A DNA stretch of 64,000 nucleotides from positions 1-64,000 of the forward strand of contig CANQKM010000008.1 of assembly GCA_947624485.1 (NCBI GenBank), written 5' to 3'. The notes below the pieces were generated by a model. That model was not told the DNA's origin. It saw only the letters and a list, made by a program, of their open reading frames with translations, and did no database searches. Positions 6,998 through 15,091 of the stretch are shown piece after piece; position 1 is the first letter of the stretch, and each line of letters begins with the position of its first letter. Made by a program: the position numbers and the translations under genes. This DNA is from an uncultured Clostridia bacterium (GTDB taxonomy: Bacteria > Bacillota > Clostridia > UBA1381).

Positions 6998-7053
6998 TAT
7001 TTGCACAAAAGCCTTCATATAATGTTTATAGCATTACTATGGAGGTTTTTACG

Positions 7054-7563
7054 TTGAAGAAAAAAGCAGGGTGCGCGGGGTATTTTACATATTTTTTGAT
7101 TTTTGCGCTGACGATAGCGGCTGTGGCGCAGGGGCGCGGCGCGCACGTGCCGGTGACGGAGACGCGGCTGTATTTTGTGGACGCGGAAATGCTGCGGCTC
7201 GTGCCGGTCAAGACGTCGATCCCCGAGGGCAGCACCGAGCGTATGGCGCAGCGCGTGCTTGACGAGCTTGTGGACGGGCGTGACAGCAATTATAAAATCC
7301 GCCGTATTATCCCGAAAATCAAGGGCGGACTTAAGGCGAGCGTCGACGGTGAGACGGTGTGCGTGGATATAAGCCGCGCCGTCGCGGACAACCACCCCGA
7401 GGGGCGCGATTTGGAGGTGCTTACGATTTACCAGATCGTGAACTCGCTGACCGAGCTTGACGGCGTGAAAACTGTTCGCTTCACGATTGACGGCGTGACG
7501 CAGCGCGATTTCATGGGCTATATTGATATGCGCGAGACATTTGTGCCGGATTATTTTGTTTAA
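7054..7563 (+). CDS. GerMN-domain protein, probable envelope or spore protein
   Basis: The product (169 residues from TTG 7054) has a short basic N-terminus and one hydrophobic segment (about residues 10-27), then a GerMN-type domain. Typical features are TRLYFVDAEMLRLVPV, an E-R-MAQRVLDEL helix and a late segment with VNSLTELDGVKTVRFTIDG. GerM of Bacillus acts in sporulation and germination, and GerMN domains are found on exported proteins. I prefer TTG 7054 because GGAGG lies 8 bp upstream; the ATG at 7039 overlaps that site and has none of its own. It could be a lipoprotein-like or anchored protein; no lipobox is visible. Confidence 0.78.
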   Translation: MKKKAGCAGYFTYFLIFALTIAAVAQGRGAHVPVTETRLYFVDAEMLRLVPVKTSIPEGSTERMAQRVLDELVDGRDSNYKIRRIIPKIKGGLKASVDGETVCVDISRAVADNHPEGRDLEVLTIYQIVNSLTELDGVKTVRFTIDGVTQRDFMGYIDMRETFVPDYFV

Positions 7564-7574
7564 GCGAATAACGG

Positions 7575-7602
7575 TTGACTTATGCGGAAAATGTGGTATA
7601 AT
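7575..7602 (+). promoter_or_regulatory. Promoter of the CHAP gene, overlapping the upstream terminator
   Basis: TTGACT (7575-7580) and TATAAT (7597-7602) are 16 bp apart, with an extended TGG before the -10. The -10 lies inside the left arm of the terminator at 7589-7620. It implies a leader of about 280 nt. Confidence 0.65.
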
Positions 7603-7620
7603 AATTGTACCACATTTTTT
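7589..7620 (+). terminator. Terminator after the GerMN gene
   Basis: A 10-bp stem (7589-7598 with 7608-7617), 9-nt loop and T-run. Confidence 0.82.
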
Positions 7621-7890
7621 ACTTTGTTATATTTAATATATAACACTGCTTTTTTAATACCATATTTTAGAATATTCAAATATGAATATTCTGTTTCTGT
7701 TATGTAAAGGCTTGTGTGTGTAAAAAACGCAGGCTTTATATGAGATGCCTTTGCATAATAGATTTCTTTTAGTGGTGTTTTGTATACAAAGTAAAATGTG
7801 TGGTAACATTTCCGAGCCGCGTTTTTGTGCGTGGTGCGGATTTGTGCCACGCATTTTTGGTGGGGAAATTTATTTGCGGGAGGAATTGAA
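7609..7890 (+). promoter_or_regulatory. Long hairpin-rich leader of the CHAP gene with a terminator-like structure
   Basis: This gene-free, AT-rich stretch holds three hairpins. The first is at 7626-7644. The second is a perfect 10-bp stem at 7669-7692 with loop AATA. The third is TGCGTGG/CCACGCA (7828-7834 with 7847-7853) followed by T5, an intrinsic-terminator shape ending 20 nt before the Shine-Dalgarno. Such an arrangement suggests attenuation control of the secreted protein. I do not recognise a known riboswitch class. Confidence 0.5.
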
Positions 7891-9375
7891 ATGAAGAGAA
7901 AGATTTTGTGTATGGTAGGAATGATTTTTGCCGTTGTAGCTTTGTACACCGTTTCCGCAAGCGCAATAACGCGTGATCAAGCTGTAAATTGGGCAAAAAC
8001 ACAGGCCAACAACGGAGTTATGTACAAGGATTCGGGTTTCGGCGGTCAATGTACGGATTTTGTGTCGGCATATATGAATTATATAGTATACGGCGATGCG
8101 CACTACTGGAAAAACAGCGGCGGTAAAGGCTTTAGGACTTATGACGCTAAAGATTATTTCAGCAAATCATATCCGAGCGGCTGGCAAAAAATCTCAAATA
8201 CGTCGGATTTCGTACCGCAGCCGGGAGACATATTATGCTTTGGAGCCAACTCGTCAAACTCGTTTGGTCATGTGGCGGTGGCGATTGAAGGCTGTACCGT
8301 GTCAATTATGAAAGGTGTAGGTCAAAACGGTGCCGCCAACAATTATAATGGTACCGCAGCACAGTATCAAACTATGCAGTATTTTGGCGGTTGGGGAAAT
8401 TTCCAAGGTGTTATCCGACCAAAGTGGGACAGTGGCGAGCAACCCGTAAATCTCGGCGATAGCTTTTATGCAGTTATATTAAATAAAGCCTGTTGGAAAC
8501 CATTGGAAGTACAAGATGATGGTTGGGTGTTGCTTGCGTCAGAAAAAGGAATTGCAAGACAAGTATGGCGTTTCAATCGGGAATCGGACGGCAGTTACAA
8601 AATAGCTACCGCTTTAAACGGAAATGTATTGGATGTACAGCAATCCGGGAAAGAAAATGGTTCCCGGGTAGGCACATATACGGATAAAGCCGGAAATAAT
8701 CAACGCTGGTTTATTTATGCGAAAAACGGTGGTTATACATTAAAGCCAAAGCATGCCGACAAAAGATTAGACTTGAACGGCGGAAACAGTGCTGATGGTA
8801 CAAAGCTGCAAATATGGGATAACAACAATACCGATGCGCAAATATTCGCAATTTATAAAAGCGATGATGTTCAGTTAAAGTCGCCCACCTTATCGGCAAG
8901 TGTAAATCAAAGTGATTCAAAAGTTACTTTTGACTGGAGTGAGGTGTACGGCGAGGGTAGATATGACGTTAAAATATGGAAAAATAAGGTCTACCAAGGC
9001 GACGCCTATCATATAGAATGGGGTGCGGGACACAATTACAGTATTCAATTGCCGCCCGGTTATTATGAGGCATATGTAGATGCGTCAAACGTTTTTGAAT
9101 GTAAAATGAGCAATGTTGTCGGATTTACCGTTCCGGCACAGTCTACCCCGTTTAATCTGACTTGTACCGATAATATCTCAACAGTAATCAATAATACATC
9201 ATCACCGCAAACAGTTACAATAGCGGTTGCCGAGTACGCAAACGGAGCGCTGAGCGATGTGCATACACAAACCGAGACCTTCGCACCAAATGAAACAAAA
9301 ACCTACTCCCACAGTGCGAACGCAAGAGTATTCGTCTGGGACAGTCTTACGGGCATGAAGCCGATGGCGAAATAA
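7891..9375 (+). CDS. Secreted CHAP-domain cell wall hydrolase with ricin-type lectin domain
   Basis: The 494-residue product has a signal peptide (1-25, cut at SASA-ITRDQ). A CHAP amidase/endopeptidase domain follows, with catalytic Cys54 (GGQCTDF) and His127 (FGHVAVAIEG). After it comes a ricin B beta-trefoil lectin domain (about 185-335) with NGNVLDVQ and QRWFIY blocks. A fibronectin-like domain and a beta-rich tail end the protein. CHAP domains cut peptidoglycan peptides or cross-links; the lectin probably targets wall or host sugars. GGGAGGA lies 6 bp before the ATG at 7891. The gene is richer in A/T and in ATA, TTA and AAA codons than the neighbouring housekeeping genes, which may indicate acquisition. 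It could act as an autolysin or against other bacteria. Confidence 0.88.
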   Translation: MKRKILCMVGMIFAVVALYTVSASAITRDQAVNWAKTQANNGVMYKDSGFGGQCTDFVSAYMNYIVYGDAHYWKNSGGKGFRTYDAKDYFSKSYPSGWQKISNTSDFVPQPGDILCFGANSSNSFGHVAVAIEGCTVSIMKGVGQNGAANNYNGTAAQYQTMQYFGGWGNFQGVIRPKWDSGEQPVNLGDSFYAVILNKACWKPLEVQDDGWVLLASEKGIARQVWRFNRESDGSYKIATALNGNVLDVQQSGKENGSRVGTYTDKAGNNQRWFIYAKNGGYTLKPKHADKRLDLNGGNSADGTKLQIWDNNNTDAQIFAIYKSDDVQLKSPTLSASVNQSDSKVTFDWSEVYGEGRYDVKIWKNKVYQGDAYHIEWGAGHNYSIQLPPGYYEAYVDASNVFECKMSNVVGFTVPAQSTPFNLTCTDNISTVINNTSSPQTVTIAVAEYANGALSDVHTQTETFAPNETKTYSHSANARVFVWDSLTGMKPMAK

Positions 9376-9384
9376 ACCCACGCA

Positions 9385-9415
9385 AAAAGACCTGACATTG
9401 AAAGTCAGGTCTTTT
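9385..9415. terminator. Bidirectional terminator between convergent genes
   Basis: A 12-bp stem (9385-9396 with 9404-9415) with A- and T-runs on its two sides serves the CHAP gene (+) and the lipoprotein gene (-). Confidence 0.9.
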
Positions 9416-9428
9416 GTATTGCGAAAAA

Positions 9429-10157
9429 TCAATCCATATCGGAAACAAGCCACGTGTTGTCGGGCTGCTTTTCGAGCGTCACGGTAGAGGGGTAGTCCGT
9501 CTGCTCCGCGTTTTTCAGCGAACTGCCCAGCATATCGACCATGCCTTCGATGAACTTATCGGTCTCATCCTTAAAGGTCTGATAAAAGTCCTTTATAAAA
9601 TCAGCCTCGTCACCGGAAAGCATCTGGTACACGTCCTCGACGCTCACGCCCTTTTTCTGCGCAAAGGCGTTGATCAGAGCCATAGGATCATCGGAGTCAA
9701 GACCGAATGAGGTTTGTATCAGCTTTGCAAAATCCTCGTCGGAGTAATCGCTCACCGCGTTTGAAAAATCCGGCATAGACACGTTGACCTTCGCCTGCGC
9801 ATCATCGCCGTCAACCGTTATTTCCCCTATCTCGTATTTAATATTGTCCTTGACGAGAACCGACAGCCTATCCGTTACAGCTTTTTTGCTTTCCTCGGGA
9901 ATTATATCCTCAAAATCGCCGAACGCCTCCTCCGCGCCGTCGAGTATGTCGGGAATATCGTCAATATTTTCATCGGTAACATATTTTTTCGCCTCGTCCG
10001 TGTCAAAGCTCAGGCACGCGTCCATGAACGCGGTAACGGTTTGACGAACCTCATCCTCGGGACTTTTGGCAGCCGTGGACGACGAACCGCCGCCGCATGA
10101 CGCTAAAAGCGCCATAGCAGTAAGCGCCGCCGCGATACCCGTAATCGTTCTTTTCAT
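9429..10157 (-). CDS. Lipoprotein of unknown function, DUF4878/DUF5105-like
   Basis: The 242-residue product begins with a lipoprotein signal (MKRTITGIAAALTAMALLAS, lipidated Cys21 followed by GGG and a Ser/Thr linker). The mature part is acidic. It has an EDEVRQTVTAFMDACLSFD helix and a DNIKYEIGEITVDGDDA strand pair, a layout seen in DUF4878/DUF5105 NTF2-like lipoproteins. It should sit on the outer face of the membrane. AAGGAGGG precedes the start and a promoter is visible. The function is not known, and the family call is only by resemblance. Confidence 0.78.
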   Translation of the reverse strand: MKRTITGIAAALTAMALLASCGGGSSSTAAKSPEDEVRQTVTAFMDACLSFDTDEAKKYVTDENIDDIPDILDGAEEAFGDFEDIIPEESKKAVTDRLSVLVKDNIKYEIGEITVDGDDAQAKVNVSMPDFSNAVSDYSDEDFAKLIQTSFGLDSDDPMALINAFAQKKGVSVEDVYQMLSGDEADFIKDFYQTFKDETDKFIEGMVDMLGSSLKNAEQTDYPSTVTLEKQPDNTWLVSDMD

Positions 10158-10193
10158 AATTTTACCCTCCTTCGGTTTTAATGTGATTATACA

Positions 10194-10222
10194 ATTTTAT
10201 CATACTTCAAAAATATTGTCAA
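10194..10222 (-). promoter_or_regulatory. Promoter of the lipoprotein gene
   Basis: On the minus strand TTGACA (10222-10217) and TAAAAT (10199-10194) are 17 bp apart. Confidence 0.75.
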
Positions 10223-10305
10223 CGTTTCGCGCCGCGCCTTTTTATGTTCTAAACTCCGCCGCAAAATAATATATATCATATACAAAACAAAAGGAGGACA
10301 GGCAT

Positions 10306-11232
10306 ATGTACATAGCAACAAGCGCGGCGGTGCGGCAGACGAGCGGCATAACGTCTTTCATGCCGCGCGATATACGTAAGTTTCTTTACAATATAGACCT
10401 CGGCGGCGCGAGCGAGATAAGGCTGCGGCTCGGCAAACCGGCGGCGATTTACTTCCCCGACGGCTGCCGCTACGTGAGCAGGCGCGGCAATCTTACGACC
10501 GTTCCCGCGTCGGCGGTGCGCGTGACGCGCTCGCACATCGAGGAGGCGCTCGAAACGGCGACCGCGTCGTCGGTCTACTCGGTAAAGGACGAGATAAAAA
10601 ACGGCTACATAACGGTTCGCGGCGGCCACAGGATAGGCATAGCCGGAACGGCTGTTCTGGAGGGGGACAAGGTGTCGTTCCTGAAGGACGTGTCGGCGCT
10701 CAATTACCGCGTAGCGTCCGAGGTTATCGGCGCGGCGGACAAGGTTATGCCGCTTATCTTAAAGGACGGTAAAGTTAAGAACACGCTCATAATCTCACCG
10801 CCCGGCGCGGGTAAAACGACGATGCTGCGCGACATAACGCGCCGTCTGTCGTACGACATGTACCGCGTCAGCGTGGTGGACGAGCGGCGCGAGATAGCGG
10901 CAATGTGCGACGGGGTGAGCGCGTTCGACCTCGGCAACAACACCGACGTTCTCGAAGGCGCGGACAAGGCGGAGGGTATGCTTATGGTGCTTAGGTCGCT
11001 TAGCCCCGACGTTATTGTGACGGACGAGCTCGGCGGCGCGCGTGATATAGAGGCGGTGAAGAAAATAACGATGAGCGGCGCGGCTGTGATAGCGACCGTT
11101 CACGGCAGCGGCGTGGAGATGATAAAAAAACGGCGCGACCTCGCGGACATGCTTGACTGCTTCGACCTTGCCGTTACGCTCAGCCGCCGCGACGGCGCAG
11201 GTACGATTGAGGAGGTACGGACGGAGTGGTAA
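10306..11232 (+). CDS. spoIIIAA: Stage III sporulation protein AA (ATPase)
   Basis: This is the first gene of the operon for the A-Q channel between mother cell and forespore. The 308-residue protein is a secretion-type ATPase. Walker A is PPGAGKTT (165-172) and Walker B ends in VIVTDE (236-241). It acts on the mother-cell side and is thought to energise the SpoIIIAH-SpoIIQ complex. AAAGGAGG lies before the ATG. In Bacillus the operon is driven by sigma-E. The upstream CATATACA stretch near 10278 is only weakly compatible with a sigma-E -10, so I do not call a promoter. Confidence 0.95.
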   Translation: MYIATSAAVRQTSGITSFMPRDIRKFLYNIDLGGASEIRLRLGKPAAIYFPDGCRYVSRRGNLTTVPASAVRVTRSHIEEALETATASSVYSVKDEIKNGYITVRGGHRIGIAGTAVLEGDKVSFLKDVSALNYRVASEVIGAADKVMPLILKDGKVKNTLIISPPGAGKTTMLRDITRRLSYDMYRVSVVDERREIAAMCDGVSAFDLGNNTDVLEGADKAEGMLMVLRSLSPDVIVTDELGGARDIEAVKKITMSGAAVIATVHGSGVEMIKKRRDLADMLDCFDLAVTLSRRDGAGTIEEVRTEW

Positions 11233-11717
11233 AGCTTATCGGCGCGGTAATGACGGGCTTCGCGTGCGGATATTTCGGATTCAGGCTGCGCATGACGCTT
11301 AAAACGCGCATGATAAGCCTTGCAAATATCGTAACGTCGCTTGAAACGCTCGAAAGTGAAATCAATTTCAGCGTGAACAAGCTGAAAAAGGCGTTAATGC
11401 GCGCCGACACAAACGGACTGTTCGCGCTCGCCGCCGAAAAAACAGACACGCTCGGCGCGGAAAAGGCGTGGAGCGAAGCGGTGCATGGAATGTCGGGCAA
11501 ACTGTGCCTTACCGGCGCGGACTGTGACGCGCTGAATTTGCTCGGTAAGAGCCTCGGCAAGACCGACCGCGGCGACCAGATAAAAAATATCCGTTACGTC
11601 AAAAGCCTTGCAGACGCGCAGCGGCGCGCGGCGGAAGCGGAGTACGCGAAATACGGGAAGCTGTATTCCTCGGGCGGCGTGCTTGTCGGTGCGTTTATCG
11701 TGATTGCGCTCATGTAG
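11226..11717 (+). CDS. spoIIIAB: Stage III sporulation protein AB
   Basis: The 163-residue membrane protein resembles type II secretion GspF-type assembly proteins in the Bacillus family. A hydrophobic N-terminal segment (MVKLIGAVMTGFACGYFGF) and a C-terminal one (SGGVLVGAFIVIALM) flank a helical soluble region with SLETLESEI. The start is the GTG at 11226, overlapping the spoIIIAA stop by 7 nt. GAGGAGGT lies 10 bp upstream. This indicates translational coupling. Confidence 0.92.
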   Translation: MVKLIGAVMTGFACGYFGFRLRMTLKTRMISLANIVTSLETLESEINFSVNKLKKALMRADTNGLFALAAEKTDTLGAEKAWSEAVHGMSGKLCLTGADCDALNLLGKSLGKTDRGDQIKNIRYVKSLADAQRRAAEAEYAKYGKLYSSGGVLVGAFIVIALM

Positions 11718-11742
11718 CCGCGGATAACAAAAGGAGAACGAA

Positions 11743-11937
11743 ATGAACATAGATTTAATATTCCAGATAGCGGGCGTGGGGATAATAGTCGCGGTGCTGA
11801 ACCAGCTTCTTACCCGCGCCGGACGCGAGGAACAGGCGCTCCTTACCACAATAGCGGGACTTGTGGTGGTGCTGTTCATAGTGACGCAGCAGATAGGGGA
11901 GCTGTTCGACTCGGTAAAGAGCATTTTTAACTTATGA
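11743..11937 (+). CDS. spoIIIAC: Stage III sporulation protein AC
   Basis: The 64-residue protein has two membrane segments (IDLIFQIAGVGIIVAVL and LTTIAGLVVVLFIV), the usual size and shape of SpoIIIAC. It is a small inner part of the A-Q channel. AAAGGAGAA lies before the ATG. It is 25 bp after spoIIIAB and 10 bp before spoIIIAD. Confidence 0.92.
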   Translation: MNIDLIFQIAGVGIIVAVLNQLLTRAGREEQALLTTIAGLVVVLFIVTQQIGELFDSVKSIFNL

Positions 11938-11947
11938 GGTACGCTCT

Positions 11948-12340
11948 ATGGATATATTCAGGATAATCGGCGTAGGTCTCGCGGGCGGCATACTCACCGT
12001 GACGGTGCGGCACTGCAAGCCGGAGTACGGCGTGCTTACGGGACTTATAACGGTCGCGGTTATGCTCTTTATGACGCTCGACGCGATTGTTCCCGCAATA
12101 AACGGCATAACCGAAATAACAGAACGCGCGGGCGTTGACGCGAAATACGTCGCGGCGGTGGTGAAGGTGGTAGGCATAGCGTACGTGTCGCAGTTCGGCG
12201 CGGAGGTGCTGCGCGACAGCGGCGAAAACGCGATAGCGTCAAAGGTGGAGCTTGCGGGGAAGGTGGTAATTTTAGGCTTGACGCTCCCGATAGTCAGGGA
12301 ATTTCTGGAGGTGTGCATCAATGCGCTCTCTGCTGTTTAA
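11948..12340 (+). CDS. spoIIIAD: Stage III sporulation protein AD
   Basis: The 130-residue, multi-spanning membrane protein is related to SpoIIIAC. It has four hydrophobic segments and ends PIVREFLEVCINALSAV. Its end overlaps the start of spoIIIAE by 20 nt, which implies coupled translation inside the operon. Confidence 0.92.
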   Translation: MDIFRIIGVGLAGGILTVTVRHCKPEYGVLTGLITVAVMLFMTLDAIVPAINGITEITERAGVDAKYVAAVVKVVGIAYVSQFGAEVLRDSGENAIASKVELAGKVVILGLTLPIVREFLEVCINALSAV

Positions 12341-13409
12341 GCTTATCATCGTTTTTATGTTCGTGCTGCCCGTAACGGCTTACGCGGACACGGAAATGTA
12401 CGGCACGGATCTGACGCTTTCGGGCGAGGACACGTACAACGAGGCGGTGGACAAGGTATCGTCCGGCACACTGTCGCTCGATCCGATGTCGGTACTCAAT
12501 ATGCTGACGGACAATTTACTGGGGGAGGTCAGGACATGCGCGGGGGACGTGATGATTTTATTTATAATGGCTGCGATTTCGGGCGTGATAACGAACGAGT
12601 TCGGCGCTCTCGGAAAAAGCGGTTCGGGCGAGGCGGCGTTTTTCGCCTGCTTCACACTGATGTCGGCGGCGGCACTAAAATGCTTCACGACGGCTTTAAC
12701 CTACGGCGCGGACACGGCGCGGCTCATGACCGATTTTATAACGAAGCTGTCGCCGCTTGTAATGCTGTCGCTCGCGGCAAGCGGCGCACCGGTGAGCGCG
12801 GCTGTGTTTCAGCCGGTGATGTCGGGTTCGGTGTACGTCGCGTCGCTCGTGATAGACAAATGCCTTGTGCCGCTCGCGTCGTTCGGAGCGGTACTCGCGG
12901 TGTCGGGCAACATAAATGAGCGCGTCAGACTTTCCGGCTTTACGCGGCTTGTAAAATCGGTCGGCAAATGGATCATGACGGCTGTAATAACGGTGTTCAC
13001 GGCAATAAGCGCGATATACGGCTTTTCGTCGCCGTCGCTCGACGCGGTGGGCGGCAAGGCTGTAAAATTCGCGGTCGGAAGCCTTGTACCGGTGGTGGGC
13101 GGCTTTGTGTCGGACACGCTCGAAACGGTCGTGAGCGGCACGCGCCTTATGAAAAACTCGGTCGGAACCGCCGGCATAATCGCGGTAATAGCGATATGCG
13201 CGCTGCCGGTCATTAAAATAGGCGTGATACAGCTAATGCTCAAAATAACGTCAGCCGTCGCCGAACCGCTGACGGACAAACGTATTTCGGGCATGATGTG
13301 GGAGGTGTCGGAGGCGGTTACGTCGGTTTTCGCTATAGTGGTAATGACGGCTGTGATGTTCATCATAAACATAAGCATAATGATAGGCGCGACAAATATA
13401 AGCGTCTGA
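12321..13409 (+). CDS. spoIIIAE: Stage III sporulation protein AE
   Basis: The 362-residue protein has a signal-like N-terminus (LLFKLIIVFMFVLPVTAYA) and about seven further membrane segments, as in the SpoIIIAE family. It is the large integral membrane part of the channel. CTGGAGGTG lies about 8 bp before the ATG at 12321, inside the end of spoIIIAD. Confidence 0.93.
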   Translation: MRSLLFKLIIVFMFVLPVTAYADTEMYGTDLTLSGEDTYNEAVDKVSSGTLSLDPMSVLNMLTDNLLGEVRTCAGDVMILFIMAAISGVITNEFGALGKSGSGEAAFFACFTLMSAAALKCFTTALTYGADTARLMTDFITKLSPLVMLSLAASGAPVSAAVFQPVMSGSVYVASLVIDKCLVPLASFGAVLAVSGNINERVRLSGFTRLVKSVGKWIMTAVITVFTAISAIYGFSSPSLDAVGGKAVKFAVGSLVPVVGGFVSDTLETVVSGTRLMKNSVGTAGIIAVIAICALPVIKIGVIQLMLKITSAVAEPLTDKRISGMMWEVSEAVTSVFAIVVMTAVMFIINISIMIGATNISV

Positions 13410-13422
13410 CAGGGTAAAGGGT

Positions 13423-13872
13423 ATGAAAGCATATATAATAACTGTAATCGGCGCGGCTCTTCTGAGCGCGCTCGCGGAAATAATCTCGCCCGAAAAGTGG
13501 CGCGGTTACGTGAAAATAATAACCGGTCTTGTAGTAATAAGCAGCATAATCGCGCCCGCCGCGGGACTTGTTCACAGCGGCGTTTTCAAAGGTCTCGACG
13601 AGAGCATCGCAAGCGTCGGCGAAACGCGTGACGCACAGAATGAAATTATAGTCTCGGAGCTTCAAAAGAACATTAACGCCGACATAGAAAAGCGCATGAA
13701 GGACGAGTACGGACTGAATATCGGCGCGGAGTGTTCTCTCAGCTTTGACGGAGACGGAAAAATGACGGGCGTCAAGGAAATACGCGTGTACGGCGGCTCG
13801 CTTACGGACGGCGCGAAAAGGCGGCTCTGCGAGGTGTACGGACTGAATATCGAGGGGATACACGATGAATAA
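13423..13872 (+). CDS. spoIIIAF: Stage III sporulation protein AF
   Basis: The 149-residue protein has two N-terminal membrane segments (TVIGAALLSALAEII, IITGLVVISSIIAPA) and a soluble ring-building-motif-like C-terminal domain (IEKRMKDEYGLNIGAECSL). The gene overlaps spoIIIAG by 8 nt. Confidence 0.9.
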   Translation: MKAYIITVIGAALLSALAEIISPEKWRGYVKIITGLVVISSIIAPAAGLVHSGVFKGLDESIASVGETRDAQNEIIVSELQKNINADIEKRMKDEYGLNIGAECSLSFDGDGKMTGVKEIRVYGGSLTDGAKRRLCEVYGLNIEGIHDE

Positions 13873-14362
13873 GGAACAAATTTTAAAAATCTTCAAAAAT
13901 AAGAATAACAGGATAATATTCATAATATTTATAATTGGAGTTGTACTTGTGCTGACCGCGCAATATCACAAGGACACGGGCGGCGGAAGCGCGTACACGC
14001 CCGCCTCGTCGGTATCGGTGCGGGACGAGGAGGAACGTCTTGCCGAAATGCTCGCGCAGATAGAGGGCGCGGGGCGCGTTTCGGTGATGATAACGTACGA
14101 GTCCGGCACGGAGAAAAGCCTTGCTTACGAAACGCGAACCTCGTCGCGCGAGTCGGGCGGCGAGAGAAGCGAGGACCGCAAGGCAGTCACGTCCGGCGGC
14201 GAGCCGATGGTGGTCAAGGAGGTGTATCCGCAGGTTAAGGGGGTTATAGTGGCGGCTGACGGCGCGGACAGCGCGTCGGTCAAGACGGCTATCCGCGAGG
14301 CTGTCACGGCGTCCTTGGGCGTAAGCGCGCACAGAGTATGTATTTTCAAGAAGGAGGAATAG
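13865..14362 (+). CDS. spoIIIAG: Stage III sporulation protein AG
   Basis: The 165-residue protein has a single N-terminal membrane span (IIFIIFIIGVVLVLTAQY). The soluble domain contains LAEMLAQIEGAGRVSVMITYESG and VKTAIREAVTASLGVSAHRVCIF, the ring-building motif by which SpoIIIAG forms a large ring in the intermembrane space. Confidence 0.93.
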   Translation: MNKEQILKIFKNKNNRIIFIIFIIGVVLVLTAQYHKDTGGGSAYTPASSVSVRDEEERLAEMLAQIEGAGRVSVMITYESGTEKSLAYETRTSSRESGGERSEDRKAVTSGGEPMVVKEVYPQVKGVIVAADGADSASVKTAIREAVTASLGVSAHRVCIFKKEE

Positions 14363-14366
14363 ACAA

Positions 14367-15026
14367 ATGATTTTGAAGAAGAAGGAAATTATAGCGGCGT
14401 CGCTCGTGGTGCTTATCGGAGTGGCGGGTTACCTGAACTGGTCGTATCAGGACACGATAAAGGTGCGCGACGGCGAAAGCTACGTTGAAACCGGTAAAAA
14501 GCTCGGCGAGGCGCAGTACGTTTCGTCGAACGAGGAGGTCGAGGAAGCGTCGCCGGACGGTGAGACGCAGGAAGGCGACACCGAAACCACAGCCGCCGAA
14601 AACGGTGACGAAAACAATGACGGCGGGAACGCGGAGGGAACGCAGGCGGAGGAAACATCGGGCGGCGCAGAAGCCGGCGCGGACTACTTCGACCGCGCTA
14701 AGCTCGACCGTGAGGAGTCGCGCTCAAAGTCGCTCGAGATACTGAACCAGACGGCGCAGAACGAGAGCTTTGACGAGGAGATACGCAAAAAAGCAGGCGA
14801 CAAAATCCTCACCGTTGCCGACAATGTGCAGAAGGAATCCGAAATCGAGGGCATAGCGCAGTCGAAGGGCTACAGCGAGATTTGCGTGTACGTTGACAAT
14901 GACGACGCGAACGTCGTTGTGCGCAAGGACGGCTTCAATAACGACGACGTTGTGAAGCTCACCGAGCTTGTCACGGATCATCTGAAAATTTCGGCTCAAA
15001 ACGTAAAAATAGTTGAAGTTAAATGA
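14367..15026 (+). CDS. spoIIIAH: Stage III sporulation protein AH
   Basis: The 219-residue protein has one N-terminal membrane span (IIAASLVVLIGVAGYL). A long acidic, low-complexity linker (about 40-100, rich in E, G and T) follows. The C-terminal YscJ/FliF-like domain binds SpoIIQ across the intermembrane space (LDREESRSKSLEIL and NVVVRKDGFNNDDVVKL). GAAGGAGGAA precedes the start. It ends the spoIIIA operon; a promoter for the next gene lies over its last codons. Confidence 0.93.
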   Translation: MILKKKEIIAASLVVLIGVAGYLNWSYQDTIKVRDGESYVETGKKLGEAQYVSSNEEVEEASPDGETQEGDTETTAAENGDENNDGGNAEGTQAEETSGGAEAGADYFDRAKLDREESRSKSLEILNQTAQNESFDEEIRKKAGDKILTVADNVQKESEIEGIAQSKGYSEICVYVDNDDANVVVRKDGFNNDDVVKLTELVTDHLKISAQNVKIVEVK

Positions 15027-15041
15027 AAACTGTGATACAAT
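15013..15041 (+). promoter_or_regulatory. Promoter of the Asp23 gene inside the spoIIIAH end
   Basis: TTGAAG (15013-15018) and TACAAT (15036-15041) are 17 bp apart with an extended TG before the -10. It could give the Asp23 gene vegetative expression independent of the sporulation operon. Confidence 0.55.
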
Positions 15042-15091
15042 ATATATACGGCTTGAAAAACCCGATGAAAAATCTTTATGGAGGTAACGGT

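Noticed and set aside
7001-7023. Promoter TTGCAC/TATAAT before the GerMN gene
   Set aside because: The spacing is only 11 bp and there is no extended TG motif.
7682-7723. 13-codon ORF in the CHAP leader as a leader peptide
   Set aside because: No Shine-Dalgarno lies before its ATG and no regulatory codon run is present.
10262-10305. Sigma-E promoter for spoIIIAA
   Set aside because: CATATACA resembles a -10, but no convincing -35 at the right spacing was found.
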